Assembly: GCF_000299895.1 (NCBI RefSeq)
Contig: NZ_AMRG01000003.1
Coordinates: 62,001-126,000, forward strand
Length of the DNA: 64,000 nucleotides
Source: Idiomarina xiamenensis 10-D-4
Lineage (GTDB): Bacteria; Pseudomonadota; Gammaproteobacteria; Enterobacterales; Alteromonadaceae
Reading direction: 5' to 3'
Shown: one piece after another, positions 7,880 to 17,263 of the stretch
Layout: each line of letters begins with the position of its first letter
Numbering within the stretch: position 1 is the stretch's first letter
The notes under the pieces: model-generated
Told to the model about the DNA's origin: nothing
What the model saw: only the letters and a program-made list of their open reading frames with translations
Databases searched by the model: none
Program-made: the position numbers and the translations under genes

Positions 7880-10150
7880 TTACTTGCCGGCGCGCACAAA
7901 ACCACCCAAGCCCAAACTTTCCATTTTGACCTTGATCATCTTGCGGATCTGTTCTGGATGACGTGATTGCAGGGCCTTTGCTAGCATCACTTGCAACGTA
8001 GATGAGCGCACATGGCGTAAGATCCAACGAATACGGTCGATGTTATAGCTGTTCATACTCAAGGTACGATAACCCATCGCGACCAACAACAAAGCACCGC
8101 CGGGTTCACCCGCCAGTTCACCACACACGCTGACCGGCTTGTTCAATTGCTGGCAACGCTTAGCGATATCATCTAAACAGGCCAATACGGCCGGATGGAA
8201 GGCATCGTAAAGCGAGGCAACACGCGGATTATTACGGTCGACGGCCAATACGTACTGGGTTAAGTCGTTGCTGCCGACGCTAAAAAAGTCTACCTTACTG
8301 GCTATCGCTTCTAACTGATAGACCATTGCCGGTACTTCGATCATCACGCCCAATTGCGGCTGATACAGTTGCTGACCATCATCGCAGCCCAGCTCTTCGG
8401 AGACTTCGTAGTAAGCTTGCCGCAGTAGTCGCGCCGCTTCATCAACTTCGCTACAACTGGTGACCATCGGTAACAAGATGCGAAGATTGTCGTAACCGAT
8501 GCTAGCGCGCAGCATGGCACGTACCTGGATCAAGAAAATCTCCGGGTGGTCAAGCGTCAAGCGAATACCGCGCCAACCTAAGAATGGATTATCCTCGCTT
8601 AAGCGTAAATACGGTAGCGGTTTATCACCACCTACGTCTAGCGTCCGCATGACCACTGGACGCTGCGGGAACTGCGCCAGCACCTGCCGATACATCTCGA
8701 CTTGTTCCTGCTCGGTAGGCAACCGTTCACGCATCATAAATGGAATTTCACTACGAAATAGGCCGACACCATCAATACCGATATCGCGCAGCCAATCTTG
8801 CTCGACATGTAAACCGACGTTTAATTGCAGGCTAATGCGCTGACCGTCTTCGGTTTCTGCCACTTGCCCACGCGAGGTGGCGACGGTCTCTCTTAACTCA
8901 TCTTCTTCCCGCGCTAACTGCTGATACTCTTTGTGCACATGCGCAGGCGGGTTGACGTAAATATCGCCGGTATAGCCGTCGACAATCAGCGTTTGCTCAG
9001 CAAAATAATGCAGCTTGACGTCGTCTAAGCCCAGTACCGCTGGGATCCCCATGCTACGAGCCATGATTGCGGCATGCGAGTTACTAGAGCCGCGGATCGA
9101 AATAATACCGATGATGTCGGTTACCGGCAGTTCCGCCAACATCGAGGCGGTCACTTCGTCGGCCACCAAGATGCACTGTTGGGGCACCTCGGCAAAGCGG
9201 TTTTGACGAGCCTGTAAATGCATTAACACACGTTGGCCGATGTCACGCACATCAGCCGCACGCTCACGAATATACGGGTCGTCAACGTCTTCAAATTGCG
9301 CGACAAAGTTCTCGACAACTTGCTTTAATGCCGTTTGTGCGCGCCAGCCTTCGCTAATGGCTTGCTCGACCGCATCACCTAAACTGGCGGCATCGAGCAT
9401 GCTCTGGTAAACATCAAAAATCGCCAAGGTGTCGGCAGGCAGCGTATCTTGCATGCGCGCCGACAATTCTTTTAGATCCTGTCGAGTACGCGCCACCGCG
9501 TTACGGAATTTACGAATTTCTTGCGTGGGTTTGTCGGTGCGTTTAGCGGTGACTTCGTCAAGCCTAGCTTCGGGCCGGGCAACGAACGATGGACCAATAG
9601 CCACCCCTGGCGAGCCGGGCTGACCGCGTAGGCTATGGACCCAATGCGACTGTTCGGTGCGCAATAAACCTTTCGCCTCGGCGTGCGCAATGACCACCGC
9701 TAATTGTGCCGCTAGCGTTACCAAAAAGGCTTCTTCATCGGCACTAAACGCACGTGAATTTTGCTGCTGAATGACCAACACGCCGAGCACTTTACGACGG
9801 TGAATCACCGGCGCCGCAAGCATCGCCCGATAGCGCTCTTCGCCAACGTTCTGTAGTTTTTTGAAGGCCGGATGCAAACTGGCATCAGCGATATTTAATG
9901 GCTCTTCGCGCTGCGCCGCTAAGCTAATGATACCCTCGCCAAAATTGACTCGGATGTGCTGGTTTTCTGCGACTTGGAAGCCATCGCTAGCCAACATCAC
10001 AAATTGGCGCTGCGTATGGTCGGCAATAAATACACTGCAACAATCGGTTGCTAACGCCGTTTTGACCTGCTGTACCATGGTCACCAGCGCCCGTGAAAAA
10101 TCGGGGGCCTGATTAACAGCTTCAACGATACGTTGCAAAGTGATTATCAT
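7880..10150 (-). CDS. ptsP: PEP-protein phosphotransferase of the nitrogen PTS (EI-Ntr)
   Basis: A 756-residue enzyme I paralogue that starts the nitrogen-related phosphotransferase chain by taking phosphate from PEP and passing it to NPr. Residues 1-160 form the GAF domain that senses glutamine/2-oxoglutarate in known members. Linker and HPr-binding helices follow, then the phosphohistidine region GSSNSHAAIMARSMGIP with His359, and the C-terminal TIM-barrel PEP site (LFRSEIPFM, RTLDVGGDKPLPY, SVGSNDLTQY and the CGELAGEPGG cysteine loop). It lies four bases after rppH, the order seen in E. coli. Confidence 0.95.
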   Translation of the reverse strand: MIITLQRIVEAVNQAPDFSRALVTMVQQVKTALATDCCSVFIADHTQRQFVMLASDGFQVAENQHIRVNFGEGIISLAAQREEPLNIADASLHPAFKKLQNVGEERYRAMLAAPVIHRRKVLGVLVIQQQNSRAFSADEEAFLVTLAAQLAVVIAHAEAKGLLRTEQSHWVHSLRGQPGSPGVAIGPSFVARPEARLDEVTAKRTDKPTQEIRKFRNAVARTRQDLKELSARMQDTLPADTLAIFDVYQSMLDAASLGDAVEQAISEGWRAQTALKQVVENFVAQFEDVDDPYIRERAADVRDIGQRVLMHLQARQNRFAEVPQQCILVADEVTASMLAELPVTDIIGIISIRGSSNSHAAIMARSMGIPAVLGLDDVKLHYFAEQTLIVDGYTGDIYVNPPAHVHKEYQQLAREEDELRETVATSRGQVAETEDGQRISLQLNVGLHVEQDWLRDIGIDGVGLFRSEIPFMMRERLPTEQEQVEMYRQVLAQFPQRPVVMRTLDVGGDKPLPYLRLSEDNPFLGWRGIRLTLDHPEIFLIQVRAMLRASIGYDNLRILLPMVTSCSEVDEAARLLRQAYYEVSEELGCDDGQQLYQPQLGVMIEVPAMVYQLEAIASKVDFFSVGSNDLTQYVLAVDRNNPRVASLYDAFHPAVLACLDDIAKRCQQLNKPVSVCGELAGEPGGALLLVAMGYRTLSMNSYNIDRIRWILRHVRSSTLQVMLAKALQSRHPEQIRKMIKVKMESLGLGGFVRAGK

Positions 10151-10153
10151 AAC

Positions 10154-10714
10154 TTACCGTTTCCGTCGTTGCGGGCGCGCCGTTTGCTTGTGCGCATGAA
10201 CGCCGCCTTGACGTTTGTAGGGCTGTGCGGGCTTATGTGGATGTGGCATCGCACTGGGTGCAAATTCTTTCATTACGCGGCGATATACATCACGCTTAAA
10301 CGACACCACCTGACGCACCGGATACCAGTAGCTCACCCAACGCCAATGATCAAACTCTGGGTGGCTGGAACTCAGCACATTCACATCCTGTTCGGCACAG
10401 GTCAAACGCAACAAGAACCAACGCTGCTTTTGGCCGATACACATCGGCCGTTGATCACGTCGCACCAAGCGCCGCGGTAAGCGATAGCGCAACCAACCAC
10501 GGCTGCTGGCGACAATTTCAACTTGTTCAGGTTGTAACCCTACTTCTTCCCACAGTTCACGATACATGGCTTGTTCAGGTGTTTCGCCATCATCGATACC
10601 ACCTTGTGGAAACTGCCAGCTATGTTGACCAAAACGACGTGCCCAAAAGACTTGTCCTTGCTCGTTACAGATGACGATTCCAACATTAGGGCGGAATCCA
10701 TCAGCATCTATCAC
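10154..10714 (-). CDS. rppH: RNA pyrophosphohydrolase RppH
   Basis: RppH removes pyrophosphate from the 5' end of primary transcripts and so triggers RNase E-dependent decay. The Nudix box is complete ([11 protein letters not shown] followed by RELWEEVGL). The start is the GTG at 10714: it gives the canonical N terminus [14 protein letters not shown], with GAGGA seven bases upstream; an ATG at 10777 would add 21 residues without family support. The last 35 residues are a basic, Lys/Arg/His-rich tail ([14 protein letters not shown] to RPQRRKR), which could help bind RNA. Divergent from mutH, as in many gammaproteobacteria. Confidence 0.94.
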   Translation of the reverse strand: MIDADGFRPNVGIVICNEQGQVFWARRFGQHSWQFPQGGIDDGETPEQAMYRELWEEVGLQPEQVEIVASSRGWLRYRLPRRLVRRDQRPMCIGQKQRWFLLRLTCAEQDVNVLSSSHPEFDHWRWVSYWYPVRQVVSFKRDVYRRVMKEFAPSAMPHPHKPAQPYKRQGGVHAHKQTARPQRRKR

Positions 10715-10885
10715 GCGAGCATCCTCATTTTCTCGGATTCTGCCTTTGATTTTTCCACAAAGCTGGGCACTGGGCAAATAACTCTTTGCGTTGTTAGCAA
10801 TAAACTTTGCGTCGCTTACCTTGCCCGTTGCACAATAGCACTATCAAGCCAACGCTTAATGCTAATTTAAAGAGACCGTTTTGAC

Positions 10886-11575
10886 ATGTTGGACGCCAAT
10901 CCCGATCCGCCACAAACGCTTGATCAATTATTTGACCGTGCCGCCAGTCTGGCTGGCTATCGGTTTGCCGATTTAGCGCAACAGGCACAACTCGTGATGC
11001 CTGCCGACTTACGCCGCGATAAAGGCTGGGTAGGTCAACTCATTGAACGTTATTTGGGTGCCAGCGCTGGCTCTACACCGCAGCAAGACTTTCCCGAGCT
11101 TGGCGTAGAATTAAAAACGCTACCGATTGATGAACTCGGCAATCCGTTGGAAACCACCTTTGTCTGTTCGGCACCGCTGATGGCGACCGCTGGGCTGAGT
11201 TGGCTCAACAGCAATGTCCGCAATAAGCTACAATGCGTCTTATGGTTACCCATTGATGGACGCCGCCAAGTGCCGCTTGCCGAGCGGGTGGTCGGCAGCG
11301 CTTTTTTATGGCGTCCGAACCAACTTGAGGATGCCCAATTACAAGCCGACTGGGAGGAGCATATGGACAAAATTAGTTTAGGCGAAGTAGAAACCATCAG
11401 TGCCCATCATGGGGTTTACTTGCAGCTCCGGCCAAAAGCCGCAAATGGTCGCGTGCTAACCGACGCCGTTGGTGCCGATGGCCAGCCTATCAAGGCGCTG
11501 CCACGTGGCTTTTACTTAAAGAAGGACTTCACCCGCCGGCTATTACAACGCGCCTTTGCAGAACCTCAAGATTAG
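10886..11575 (+). CDS. mutH: DNA mismatch repair endonuclease MutH
   Basis: MutH nicks the unmethylated strand of hemimethylated GATC sites once activated by MutS and MutL. The 229-residue protein has the catalytic D-x(6)-E-x-K arrangement in [13 protein letters not shown] (Asp68, Glu75, Lys77) and the conserved C-terminal [14 protein letters not shown]. Presence of mutH implies Dam methylation in this organism. The gene is divergent from rppH and is followed nine bases later by a microprotein gene, probably in the same transcript. Confidence 0.96.
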   Translation: MLDANPDPPQTLDQLFDRAASLAGYRFADLAQQAQLVMPADLRRDKGWVGQLIERYLGASAGSTPQQDFPELGVELKTLPIDELGNPLETTFVCSAPLMATAGLSWLNSNVRNKLQCVLWLPIDGRRQVPLAERVVGSAFLWRPNQLEDAQLQADWEEHMDKISLGEVETISAHHGVYLQLRPKAANGRVLTDAVGADGQPIKALPRGFYLKKDFTRRLLQRAFAEPQD

Positions 11576-11584
11576 GTATCGAAC

Positions 11585-11683
11585 ATGCGATTTAAGCGCG
11601 ACTGTCCGATTTGTAAACGTATCCGAGCGATGCTCATCTGGGCCTTGCTGATGTGGTTATTCTTTATTTGGTACAGTCATTGA
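11585..11683 (+). CDS. Predicted 32-residue membrane microprotein with CxxC motif
   Basis: An open frame of 32 codons from the ATG at 11585: a basic cytoplasmic head with CPICK (Cys8 and Cys11), then one hydrophobic helix (AMLIWALLMWLFFIWY). It starts nine bases after the mutH stop and its TGA overlaps the ATG of the next gene as TGATG, which is the spacing expected for a translated, coupled gene. Only one CxxC is present, so metal binding would need a dimer or a partner. I do not recognise a named family; the placement is the main support. Confidence 0.55.
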   Translation: MRFKRDCPICKRIRAMLIWALLMWLFFIWYSH

Positions 11684-12366
11684 TGAACTTGCCCGAGCAA
11701 TATGTTACCGCGCTGACAAAACGAAACGCGCTAACGGTCGCGGCATTAGGCGTGTTTTGCTTAGTCTTTATGGCGTTCTGTTGGTTAGCCGAAATCCCGC
11801 TGCCGACACTAATTTGGCTGTGTTTATGGTTGCTTAGTAGCGTCAGTCTATTACTCGCGGCAGGCAAATATTTTGAGCCTGACTACTCCCTTAAAATCAC
11901 CCCAGAAACGATTGATTATGTACACCGTAAAGGTACTTGGCGGTTACATTGGGACAACATTGTACGATTTGATATTCCACGCGTGCAGCGCCCCTTTGCG
12001 CTCGAGGATTTACCTTATATTGCCTTTCGCGTCGACAACATTGACCGCGCGCTAGCTGATATTTCACCGCGTCTTGCTAACCATTTGGTCTTTGAGCAAC
12101 GGCAACTGCTGATCATGGCGCTACGTCATCAACTGCCTGACGCACATGACTACAGCGACTACTTTGATATTCCAGAGCGCTATATCAGCCCGAACGGTCA
12201 ACAATACCGCGGTGTGATGGCGGTATTTGCTACTCGTACCGCGCAGTTACGCGAGTTATTGGGCTATGATTTTTATATTAGCGCGAATGCGTTAGATCGT
12301 GACTTGTTCGAATTTAGAGATTATTTAAGGCAGTTACAGCAAAGTAAGAATCAGTATTTAAGCTAA
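11683..12366 (+). CDS. DUF2982-family membrane protein
   Basis: A 227-residue protein beginning MNLPEQYVTALTK, with two closely spaced transmembrane helices (about residues 17-60) and a cytoplasmic domain resembling a PH-like fold (YSLKITPETIDYVHRKGTWRLHWDNIVRFDIPR). I recognise it as DUF2982, found mainly in Alteromonadales and without known function. The start at 11683 overlaps the stop of the preceding microprotein gene; an in-frame ATG further upstream at 11653 would read through that gene and is rejected. It probably belongs to the mutH transcript. Confidence 0.7.
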   Translation: MNLPEQYVTALTKRNALTVAALGVFCLVFMAFCWLAEIPLPTLIWLCLWLLSSVSLLLAAGKYFEPDYSLKITPETIDYVHRKGTWRLHWDNIVRFDIPRVQRPFALEDLPYIAFRVDNIDRALADISPRLANHLVFEQRQLLIMALRHQLPDAHDYSDYFDIPERYISPNGQQYRGVMAVFATRTAQLRELLGYDFYISANALDRDLFEFRDYLRQLQQSKNQYLS

Positions 12367-12373
12367 GCTTTGG

Positions 12374-13111
12374 CTAGCTTAAACCCGCTGGCGCATCAAG
12401 CCGCCCCAACTGCGGTTTATGAAACAAATAACCTTGTACTAAATACACCCCCAATTCACGCACGAACTGCAACTCTTCTTGGCTCTCGATACCCTCAGCA
12501 ATAATGGCGATGCCTAGCTCATTAGCAATCTGGCAGATACCTCGAACAATGGCTTGCTTGGCGTTGTGCAAATGAATATCGCGCAACAGTTTCATATCAA
12601 TTTTAATGATGTCGGGCTGAAAATCAGCGAGAAGTCCAAGACCCGCGTAACCCGCACCAAAATCATCGATGGCGGTCATAAAGCCATGCTCGCGATAAGC
12701 TTGAAAAACATCGATCAGAAAGGCCCGGTCAACCACCGACTCCTGTTCGGTAACTTCGAAAATAATACGTTGATGCGGAAACTGATAGCGTCCGGCTGCT
12801 TTTAGTGTGGTGGCGAGGCAAGTTTCTGGCTCGTAAATCGCATTTGGCATGAAATTAATACTCAGCCGTGCCGGCAACTGGAGTTGCGCCGCCGTCTCGA
12901 TGGCTTTGACCCGACAGCGCTGGTCAAAGCTATAGCGGTTATCGTCATCCACTTGGCTTAGTACAAAGCCGGCGCCCTCGCCCTGACTACCACGCACCAG
13001 CGCTTCATGAGCAAAAATTTGCCCGGCATTCAAGTCGACAATGGCTTGCATTGCCATTTTAATGTCAAACGGAAGACGCTGTTGGCAAGTGCATGGGCCA
13101 CATCCTGGCAT
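12374..13111 (-). CDS. EAL-domain cyclic di-GMP phosphodiesterase
   Basis: A 245-residue protein that is almost only an EAL domain. The metal and substrate residues look intact: EALVRG, NFMPNA, the EVTEQE glutamate, the IDDFGAGYAGL loop, the KID lysine, AEGIE and the QGYLFHKP tail, so hydrolysis of c-di-GMP to pGpG is likely. Ahead of the domain are only about 15 residues with three cysteines (CGPCTC), possibly a redox or metal switch. AAGGA sits before the ATG. It runs convergently toward the DUF2982 gene. Confidence 0.9.
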   Translation of the reverse strand: MPGCGPCTCQQRLPFDIKMAMQAIVDLNAGQIFAHEALVRGSQGEGAGFVLSQVDDDNRYSFDQRCRVKAIETAAQLQLPARLSINFMPNAIYEPETCLATTLKAAGRYQFPHQRIIFEVTEQESVVDRAFLIDVFQAYREHGFMTAIDDFGAGYAGLGLLADFQPDIIKIDMKLLRDIHLHNAKQAIVRGICQIANELGIAIIAEGIESQEELQFVRELGVYLVQGYLFHKPQLGRLDAPAGLS

Positions 13112-13211
13112 AGGATTTTCCTTTTTATTCGCGAAAGCTTGCTGTCAAATTGTTGAACGCCTATTCTAACGAGTCAAGAGCCACAAGCGGATCAATGGCC
13201 TACAAGCAAAG

Positions 13212-14018
13212 ATGTCTATTACCCTGCAAGAATTTATCGACACGCACACGTTAAAACCGCGCGAAGGTTTACGTGTAGTCACTCGTCACAGCGAAACGGT
13301 GGTATTGCGCTCGGATAACGAGTGGCTGTTTTATAGTAGCAACGCCCCCACCGTTTGCGTTGAACATCTAGCCATTTTGCCAGCCGACAGCGAACCTGAG
13401 CAGTTTGACGATATGCTGCGCTGGGTGCCGGGTAAACAGCAACACCAACTCCACATAAAACCTGTTTTACCGCATCTACCGGTGGTGGTCAAACCCACTC
13501 GCGGCATCGCCATTCCGGGGAATAGTCGAGCCCAGTTTTATACCGCCATACCGATGTCGCTGCAGTTATTTATTAATCCCGCCATGCCTCACAGCGAGCC
13601 AGAACCGGTATACGAAATGGCAACCGAGCCGCTGCAACAAACATGGTTTGGACTCAATACCCGCGAGGGTGAAGTCTGCTTTGCTTCGGCTGATTACTTA
13701 CGGTTATCGCCAGAACTGCTCGATGTCGCCGCTCATCATGTGTTAATGGAGTTGCGGGTAGTGAATAAAGAAAGCCGCACTTTGCGCATCGACAAGCTCA
13801 ACATTCCGGTCATGTACTTGCCCATTTATCAGTTATCCAACCAACAGTACTGGTCGCCCACGGTTACCATTATTAATGAGCGTCACAGCGATGCCTTAAA
13901 GCTTAATTACGCGCGCACCATCGGTCGCAAAGCCGATAACCCGAAGCTGGTCGGCGAAGCGCGTTTGAAATCTGACTCACGTACCTTTTTCCGCGCGTTG
14001 GAGGCGATCATAGGATGA
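13212..14018 (+). CDS. DUF432-like protein heading the RimK/MscS operon
   Basis: A 268-residue soluble protein, rich in beta strands, without catalytic motifs that I recognise. It looks like DUF432, a family found next to MscS channels and RimK ligases in bacteria and archaea; the family call leans partly on this context. Conserved-looking stretches are PVVVKPTRGIAIPGNSRAQFYTAIP and IDKLNIPVMYLPIYQL. Its stop overlaps the start of the channel gene (ATGA), so it is the first member of a five-gene coupled operon and may be a partner or gate for the channel. Confidence 0.6.
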   Translation: MSITLQEFIDTHTLKPREGLRVVTRHSETVVLRSDNEWLFYSSNAPTVCVEHLAILPADSEPEQFDDMLRWVPGKQQHQLHIKPVLPHLPVVVKPTRGIAIPGNSRAQFYTAIPMSLQLFINPAMPHSEPEPVYEMATEPLQQTWFGLNTREGEVCFASADYLRLSPELLDVAAHHVLMELRVVNKESRTLRIDKLNIPVMYLPIYQLSNQQYWSPTVTIINERHSDALKLNYARTIGRKADNPKLVGEARLKSDSRTFFRALEAIIG

Positions 14019-14851
14019 TTTCTGCCGTCGATGTTGTTGACCAAGTGGTTGATTCGGTTTCGCGAGCCGACAGCTGGACTTGGATGAAAGCCTGCGGTTG
14101 GATAATCGCCGGCTTACTACTGCGTTCAATTTTACTCAGTGCGATGCGGCGCTACATGGATAGCCAGGCGAATACGCACAAAAATATTCTTTATCAACGT
14201 GCGGTATCCTACGGCATTATTTTTATTTTCTCGTTAACGGCGCTATCAGAACTCGGCTTTGAAAGTAAGATTTTGCTAGGTGCGGCCGGTATTTTATCGG
14301 TAGCCATTGGTTTTGCCTCACAAACCTCGGCGTCCAATTTGATCAGCGGTTTGTTTTTACTCAGCGAACGCAGTCTAAAAATCGGCGACGTTATCCGTAT
14401 TGACGGCATCCGTGGAGAGATTATTGCCATTGACTGGCTGTCGATTAAGCTACGCACCTTCGATAACCTATACGTTCGGGTTCCTAACGAGTCATTAATT
14501 AAAGGTAATGTTGTTAATTACTCAAAATTTGCTATCCGTCGCGTCGATTTATATTTAAACTTCGCGCCCACCACGGAGCTTGCTCAGGTGCATGAATTAC
14601 TCATGCAGTTGGCGGCGAGCCAACGTGATGTGTTACGCGAACCAGAACCACAGTTTTTTCGTAATGGTATTAGCTTAGTGGGCGTTGAAACGCAATTCTC
14701 GGTATGGGTTCGCAGCATCGATTTTTTTGAATCTAAAGCGCGACTCATCGATGCCGTGTTAGCAATTCTGCGGGAGCACCAAATCAACATCGTGCAAACT
14801 CAAGTGGCACTACCACAAGAGTCCAGCACAACGCGCATACCCTATCCATAG
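14015..14851 (+). CDS. MscS-family mechanosensitive channel
   Basis: A 278-residue small-conductance mechanosensitive channel. There are three membrane segments in the first 120 residues; the pore helix region LGAAGILSVAIGFASQTSASNLISGLFLL and the beta domain beginning KIGDVIRIDGIRGEI are typical of MscS. Such channels open under hypo-osmotic stress and release solutes. It overlaps the preceding DUF432-like gene by four bases and is followed after 26 bases by the protease gene. This cluster is not the housekeeping mscS context, so it may be a specialised paralogue. Confidence 0.9.
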   Translation: MISAVDVVDQVVDSVSRADSWTWMKACGWIIAGLLLRSILLSAMRRYMDSQANTHKNILYQRAVSYGIIFIFSLTALSELGFESKILLGAAGILSVAIGFASQTSASNLISGLFLLSERSLKIGDVIRIDGIRGEIIAIDWLSIKLRTFDNLYVRVPNESLIKGNVVNYSKFAIRRVDLYLNFAPTTELAQVHELLMQLAASQRDVLREPEPQFFRNGISLVGVETQFSVWVRSIDFFESKARLIDAVLAILREHQINIVQTQVALPQESSTTRIPYP

Positions 14852-14877
14852 TCAAAGCGGTAACGGAGATTTTTTAC

Positions 14878-15294
14878 ATGCAAACACTCGGTTGGCGAGA
14901 ATGGGGTAAATTACCCGAATTAGCGATTGATGCCATCAATATGAAAGTCGATAGCGGCGCGAAGACCTCGTGTTTACATGCTTTCGCCATCGAACCTTTT
15001 AGTCTCGATGGCGAAAACTGGTTAAAAGTTTGGATTCACCCAGAGCAAGACAGCGATCGTGAGCACGTATTTGAGGCGCGCGTTTTTGATCAACGAGAGG
15101 TCACCGATTCGGGCGGCCATATCGAATTGCGTTATGTCATTCAAACGCGACTACAACTGGGCGACTTTGACGGCCCTATTCAGGTCACTTTAAGCAACCG
15201 TGACACCATGAAATTCCGTATGTTGTTGGGCCGCGAGGCCATGCGTGGTCGCTTTTGCGTCGACCCAGCGGCATCATATTTATTAGGAGAATAA
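14878..15294 (+). CDS. RimB-like retropepsin-fold protease (ATP-dependent zinc protease family)
   Basis: A 138-residue protein of the family annotated as ATP-dependent zinc protease or RimB. The aspartic-protease motif [10 protein letters not shown] (Asp25-Ser26-Gly27) and the later LLGREAM strand are the family hallmarks and suggest a retropepsin-like dimeric protease; I see no zinc site, so the common name is probably misleading. In Pseudomonas RimB acts together with RimK. It is two bases upstream of rimK, with a CGGAGA site before its own ATG. Confidence 0.85.
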   Translation: MQTLGWREWGKLPELAIDAINMKVDSGAKTSCLHAFAIEPFSLDGENWLKVWIHPEQDSDREHVFEARVFDQREVTDSGGHIELRYVIQTRLQLGDFDGPIQVTLSNRDTMKFRMLLGREAMRGRFCVDPAASYLLGE

Positions 15295-15296
15295 GC

Positions 15297-16202
15297 ATGA
15301 GAATTGCCATTTTATCACGCGATAAACGCTTATACTCGACCCGTCGTTTAGTTGAAGCGGCACAGCAATCGGGCCACGAAGTCGACGTCCTTGACCCGCT
15401 AAGTTGTTACATGAATATCAACGCGCGTGAATCGTCGATTCACATGAAGGGCAGCGAGTTACCCGCTTATGATGCCGTGATTCCGCGTATTGGCGCGTCG
15501 GTTACGTTTTACGGCACCGCGGTTTTACGTCAGTTTGAAATGATGGGTGTTTACCCGTTGAATGAGTCAGTAGCCATTTCACGCAGCCGCGATAAATTGC
15601 GCTCGCTGCAATTGTTATCGCGCAAAGGCATTGGTTTGCCGACCACCGGCTTTGCCAATAAGCCACAAGATATTCCAGACTTAATTGATATGGTCGGTGG
15701 CGCGCCGCTAGTGATTAAGCTACTTGAAGGCACACAAGGTATTGGCGTGGTATTAGCTGAAACCCGGCAGGCAGCCGAATCGGTGATAGAAGCGTTTATG
15801 GGTATGCGCGCGAACATCATGGTGCAAGAATATATTCGCGAAGCGGGTGGCGCCGATATTCGCTGCTTTGTCATTGGCGATAAGGTCATCGCAGCAATGA
15901 AGCGGCAAGCCAAAGAAGGCGAGTTCCGCTCTAACTTGCACCGTGGCGGCAGTGCCTCACTGGTCAAGCTTACACCCGCCGAGCGCGCGACCGCGATTAA
16001 AGCGGCCAAGACCATGGGTTTAAACGTTGCCGGGGTGGATATTCTGCGTTCTAATCACGGACCACTGGTGATGGAAGTCAACTCTTCGCCGGGCTTAGAG
16101 GGTATTGAATCGGCGACCAGTAAAGATGTGGCCAAACAAATTATTGGCTTTATTGAGAAAAATGCGAAAGCCAACCGCACCCGCACGAAAGGACGAGGCT
16201 GA
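15297..16202 (+). CDS. rimK: RimK-family ATP-grasp glutamate ligase
   Basis: A 301-residue ATP-grasp enzyme close in length to E. coli RimK, which adds glutamates to the C terminus of ribosomal protein S6 and can make poly-alpha-glutamate. Visible features are the N-terminal [18 protein letters not shown], the ATP-grasp lysine segment [35 protein letters not shown] and the metal-binding [13 protein letters not shown]. The start is the ATG at 15297, two bases after the protease stop, with AGGAG upstream. Whether the substrate is S6 or something else in this operon is open. Confidence 0.93.
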   Translation: MRIAILSRDKRLYSTRRLVEAAQQSGHEVDVLDPLSCYMNINARESSIHMKGSELPAYDAVIPRIGASVTFYGTAVLRQFEMMGVYPLNESVAISRSRDKLRSLQLLSRKGIGLPTTGFANKPQDIPDLIDMVGGAPLVIKLLEGTQGIGVVLAETRQAAESVIEAFMGMRANIMVQEYIREAGGADIRCFVIGDKVIAAMKRQAKEGEFRSNLHRGGSASLVKLTPAERATAIKAAKTMGLNVAGVDILRSNHGPLVMEVNSSPGLEGIESATSKDVAKQIIGFIEKNAKANRTRTKGRG

Positions 16203-16207
16203 CCGAG

Positions 16208-17221
16208 ATGAAAGCGTTCCAGCTGGCGGACCAGCGCATAGCCCCTGGCTCAAGGCATAGCGTCAGCATTCCTGCTGCACGTTTATATAATGACACACCG
16301 ATGGATCTGCATGCTGAAGTATTTCATGGCATTAAAGAAGGCCCAACGCTGCTAGTCTGCGCCGCTATTCACGGCGATGAATTGAACGGTGTGGAGGTTT
16401 GCCGGCGATTACTGAGCCAAGTCGATCCAAAGACCTTACACGGCACGCTGATCATCGTACCGGTAGTCAACGTTTTTGGATTCATTCAGCAGTCTCGTTA
16501 TTTACCTGATCGCCGCGACCTCAATCGCTGTTTTCCCGGCTCTGAACGCGGCGCTTTAGGTAGCCGTTTAGCGTATTTATTCAGTGAAACACTGGTTAAG
16601 AGTGCTACCCATATTATCGATTTACACACCGGCGCTATTCACCGCAGTAATCTTCCGCAAATTCGCGTGAACACCGAAAACGAAGCCGCCTTGGCAATGG
16701 CAGAAGCATTTGGCTCGCCGGTTGTATTGCATTCCCGCGACCGCGATGGTTCGCTGCGTTCATTAGCCAATGAGCTCGGTATTCCATTGATTTTATACGA
16801 AGCCGGCGAAGCCCTGCGCTTTGATTATGCCGCCATAAATGCTGGTGTTAACGGTGTCGAAAACGTTATGCGGCTGTTAAAAATGATCAAAGGCCGGCGC
16901 CGTAAACGGGTCACTCCGGTGGTTGCCTACCGCTCAACTTGGGTGCGTGCTGAGCGCGATGGCTTGGTTATTCCTAAGGTAGAATTGGGACAAGTGATTA
17001 ACAAAGGCCAAGTCATCGCACAAACCGTTAACCCACATGGTGAGGAAACCTATCCGATTAAATCGTTAGTGAATGGCATTCTTATTGGTATCACCAATAT
17101 TCCAGTGGCTAATGAGGGTGAAGCCTTATTCAATATCGCTCAATTTGATGCCGAGGTGGTCGACGATGCCGCCGAGAGCGTCGACGTATTTAGCGAAACC
17201 TACGACGGTAAACCGTTGTAA
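16208..17221 (+). CDS. Succinylglutamate desuccinylase/aspartoacylase-family hydrolase
   Basis: A 337-residue zinc carboxypeptidase-like hydrolase. The metal ligands are visible as AAIHGDELNG (His55, Glu58) and IIDLHTGA (His140), with the probable catalytic Glu in LILYEAGE. The last 90 residues are a beta-barrel, lipoyl-like extension (RAERDGLVIPKVELGQVINKGQVIAQ). The family removes acyl or amino-acid groups from glutamate or aspartate derivatives. As no ast genes are nearby, arginine catabolism is unlikely; placement after rimK suggests a glutamate-containing product made by RimK. Stop at 17221 ends the operon. Confidence 0.85.
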   Translation: MKAFQLADQRIAPGSRHSVSIPAARLYNDTPMDLHAEVFHGIKEGPTLLVCAAIHGDELNGVEVCRRLLSQVDPKTLHGTLIIVPVVNVFGFIQQSRYLPDRRDLNRCFPGSERGALGSRLAYLFSETLVKSATHIIDLHTGAIHRSNLPQIRVNTENEAALAMAEAFGSPVVLHSRDRDGSLRSLANELGIPLILYEAGEALRFDYAAINAGVNGVENVMRLLKMIKGRRRKRVTPVVAYRSTWVRAERDGLVIPKVELGQVINKGQVIAQTVNPHGEETYPIKSLVNGILIGITNIPVANEGEALFNIAQFDAEVVDDAAESVDVFSETYDGKPL

Positions 17222-17230
17222 CCGGGTTGC

Positions 17231-17263
17231 GGTGATTGTCGTACTATTCACCGCGACAATCAC
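17231..17263. repeat. 11-bp perfect inverted repeat after the RimK operon
   Basis: Arms ggtgattgtcg and cgacaatcacc, separated by 11 bases, form a strong hairpin ten bases after the last gene of the five-gene operon. There is no T run on either side, so it may be a Rho-dependent terminator or a 3' stabilising hairpin rather than a classic intrinsic terminator. Confidence 0.55.

Noticed and set aside
14878-15294. Zinc metalloprotease as suggested by the family name
   Set aside because: No HExxH or other zinc site is present; the DSG motif and fold point to a retropepsin-like aspartic protease.
16208-17221. Assignment as astE of the arginine succinyltransferase pathway
   Set aside because: No other ast gene is near, the protein has a C-terminal barrel extension, and the context is rimK, so only the family is named.
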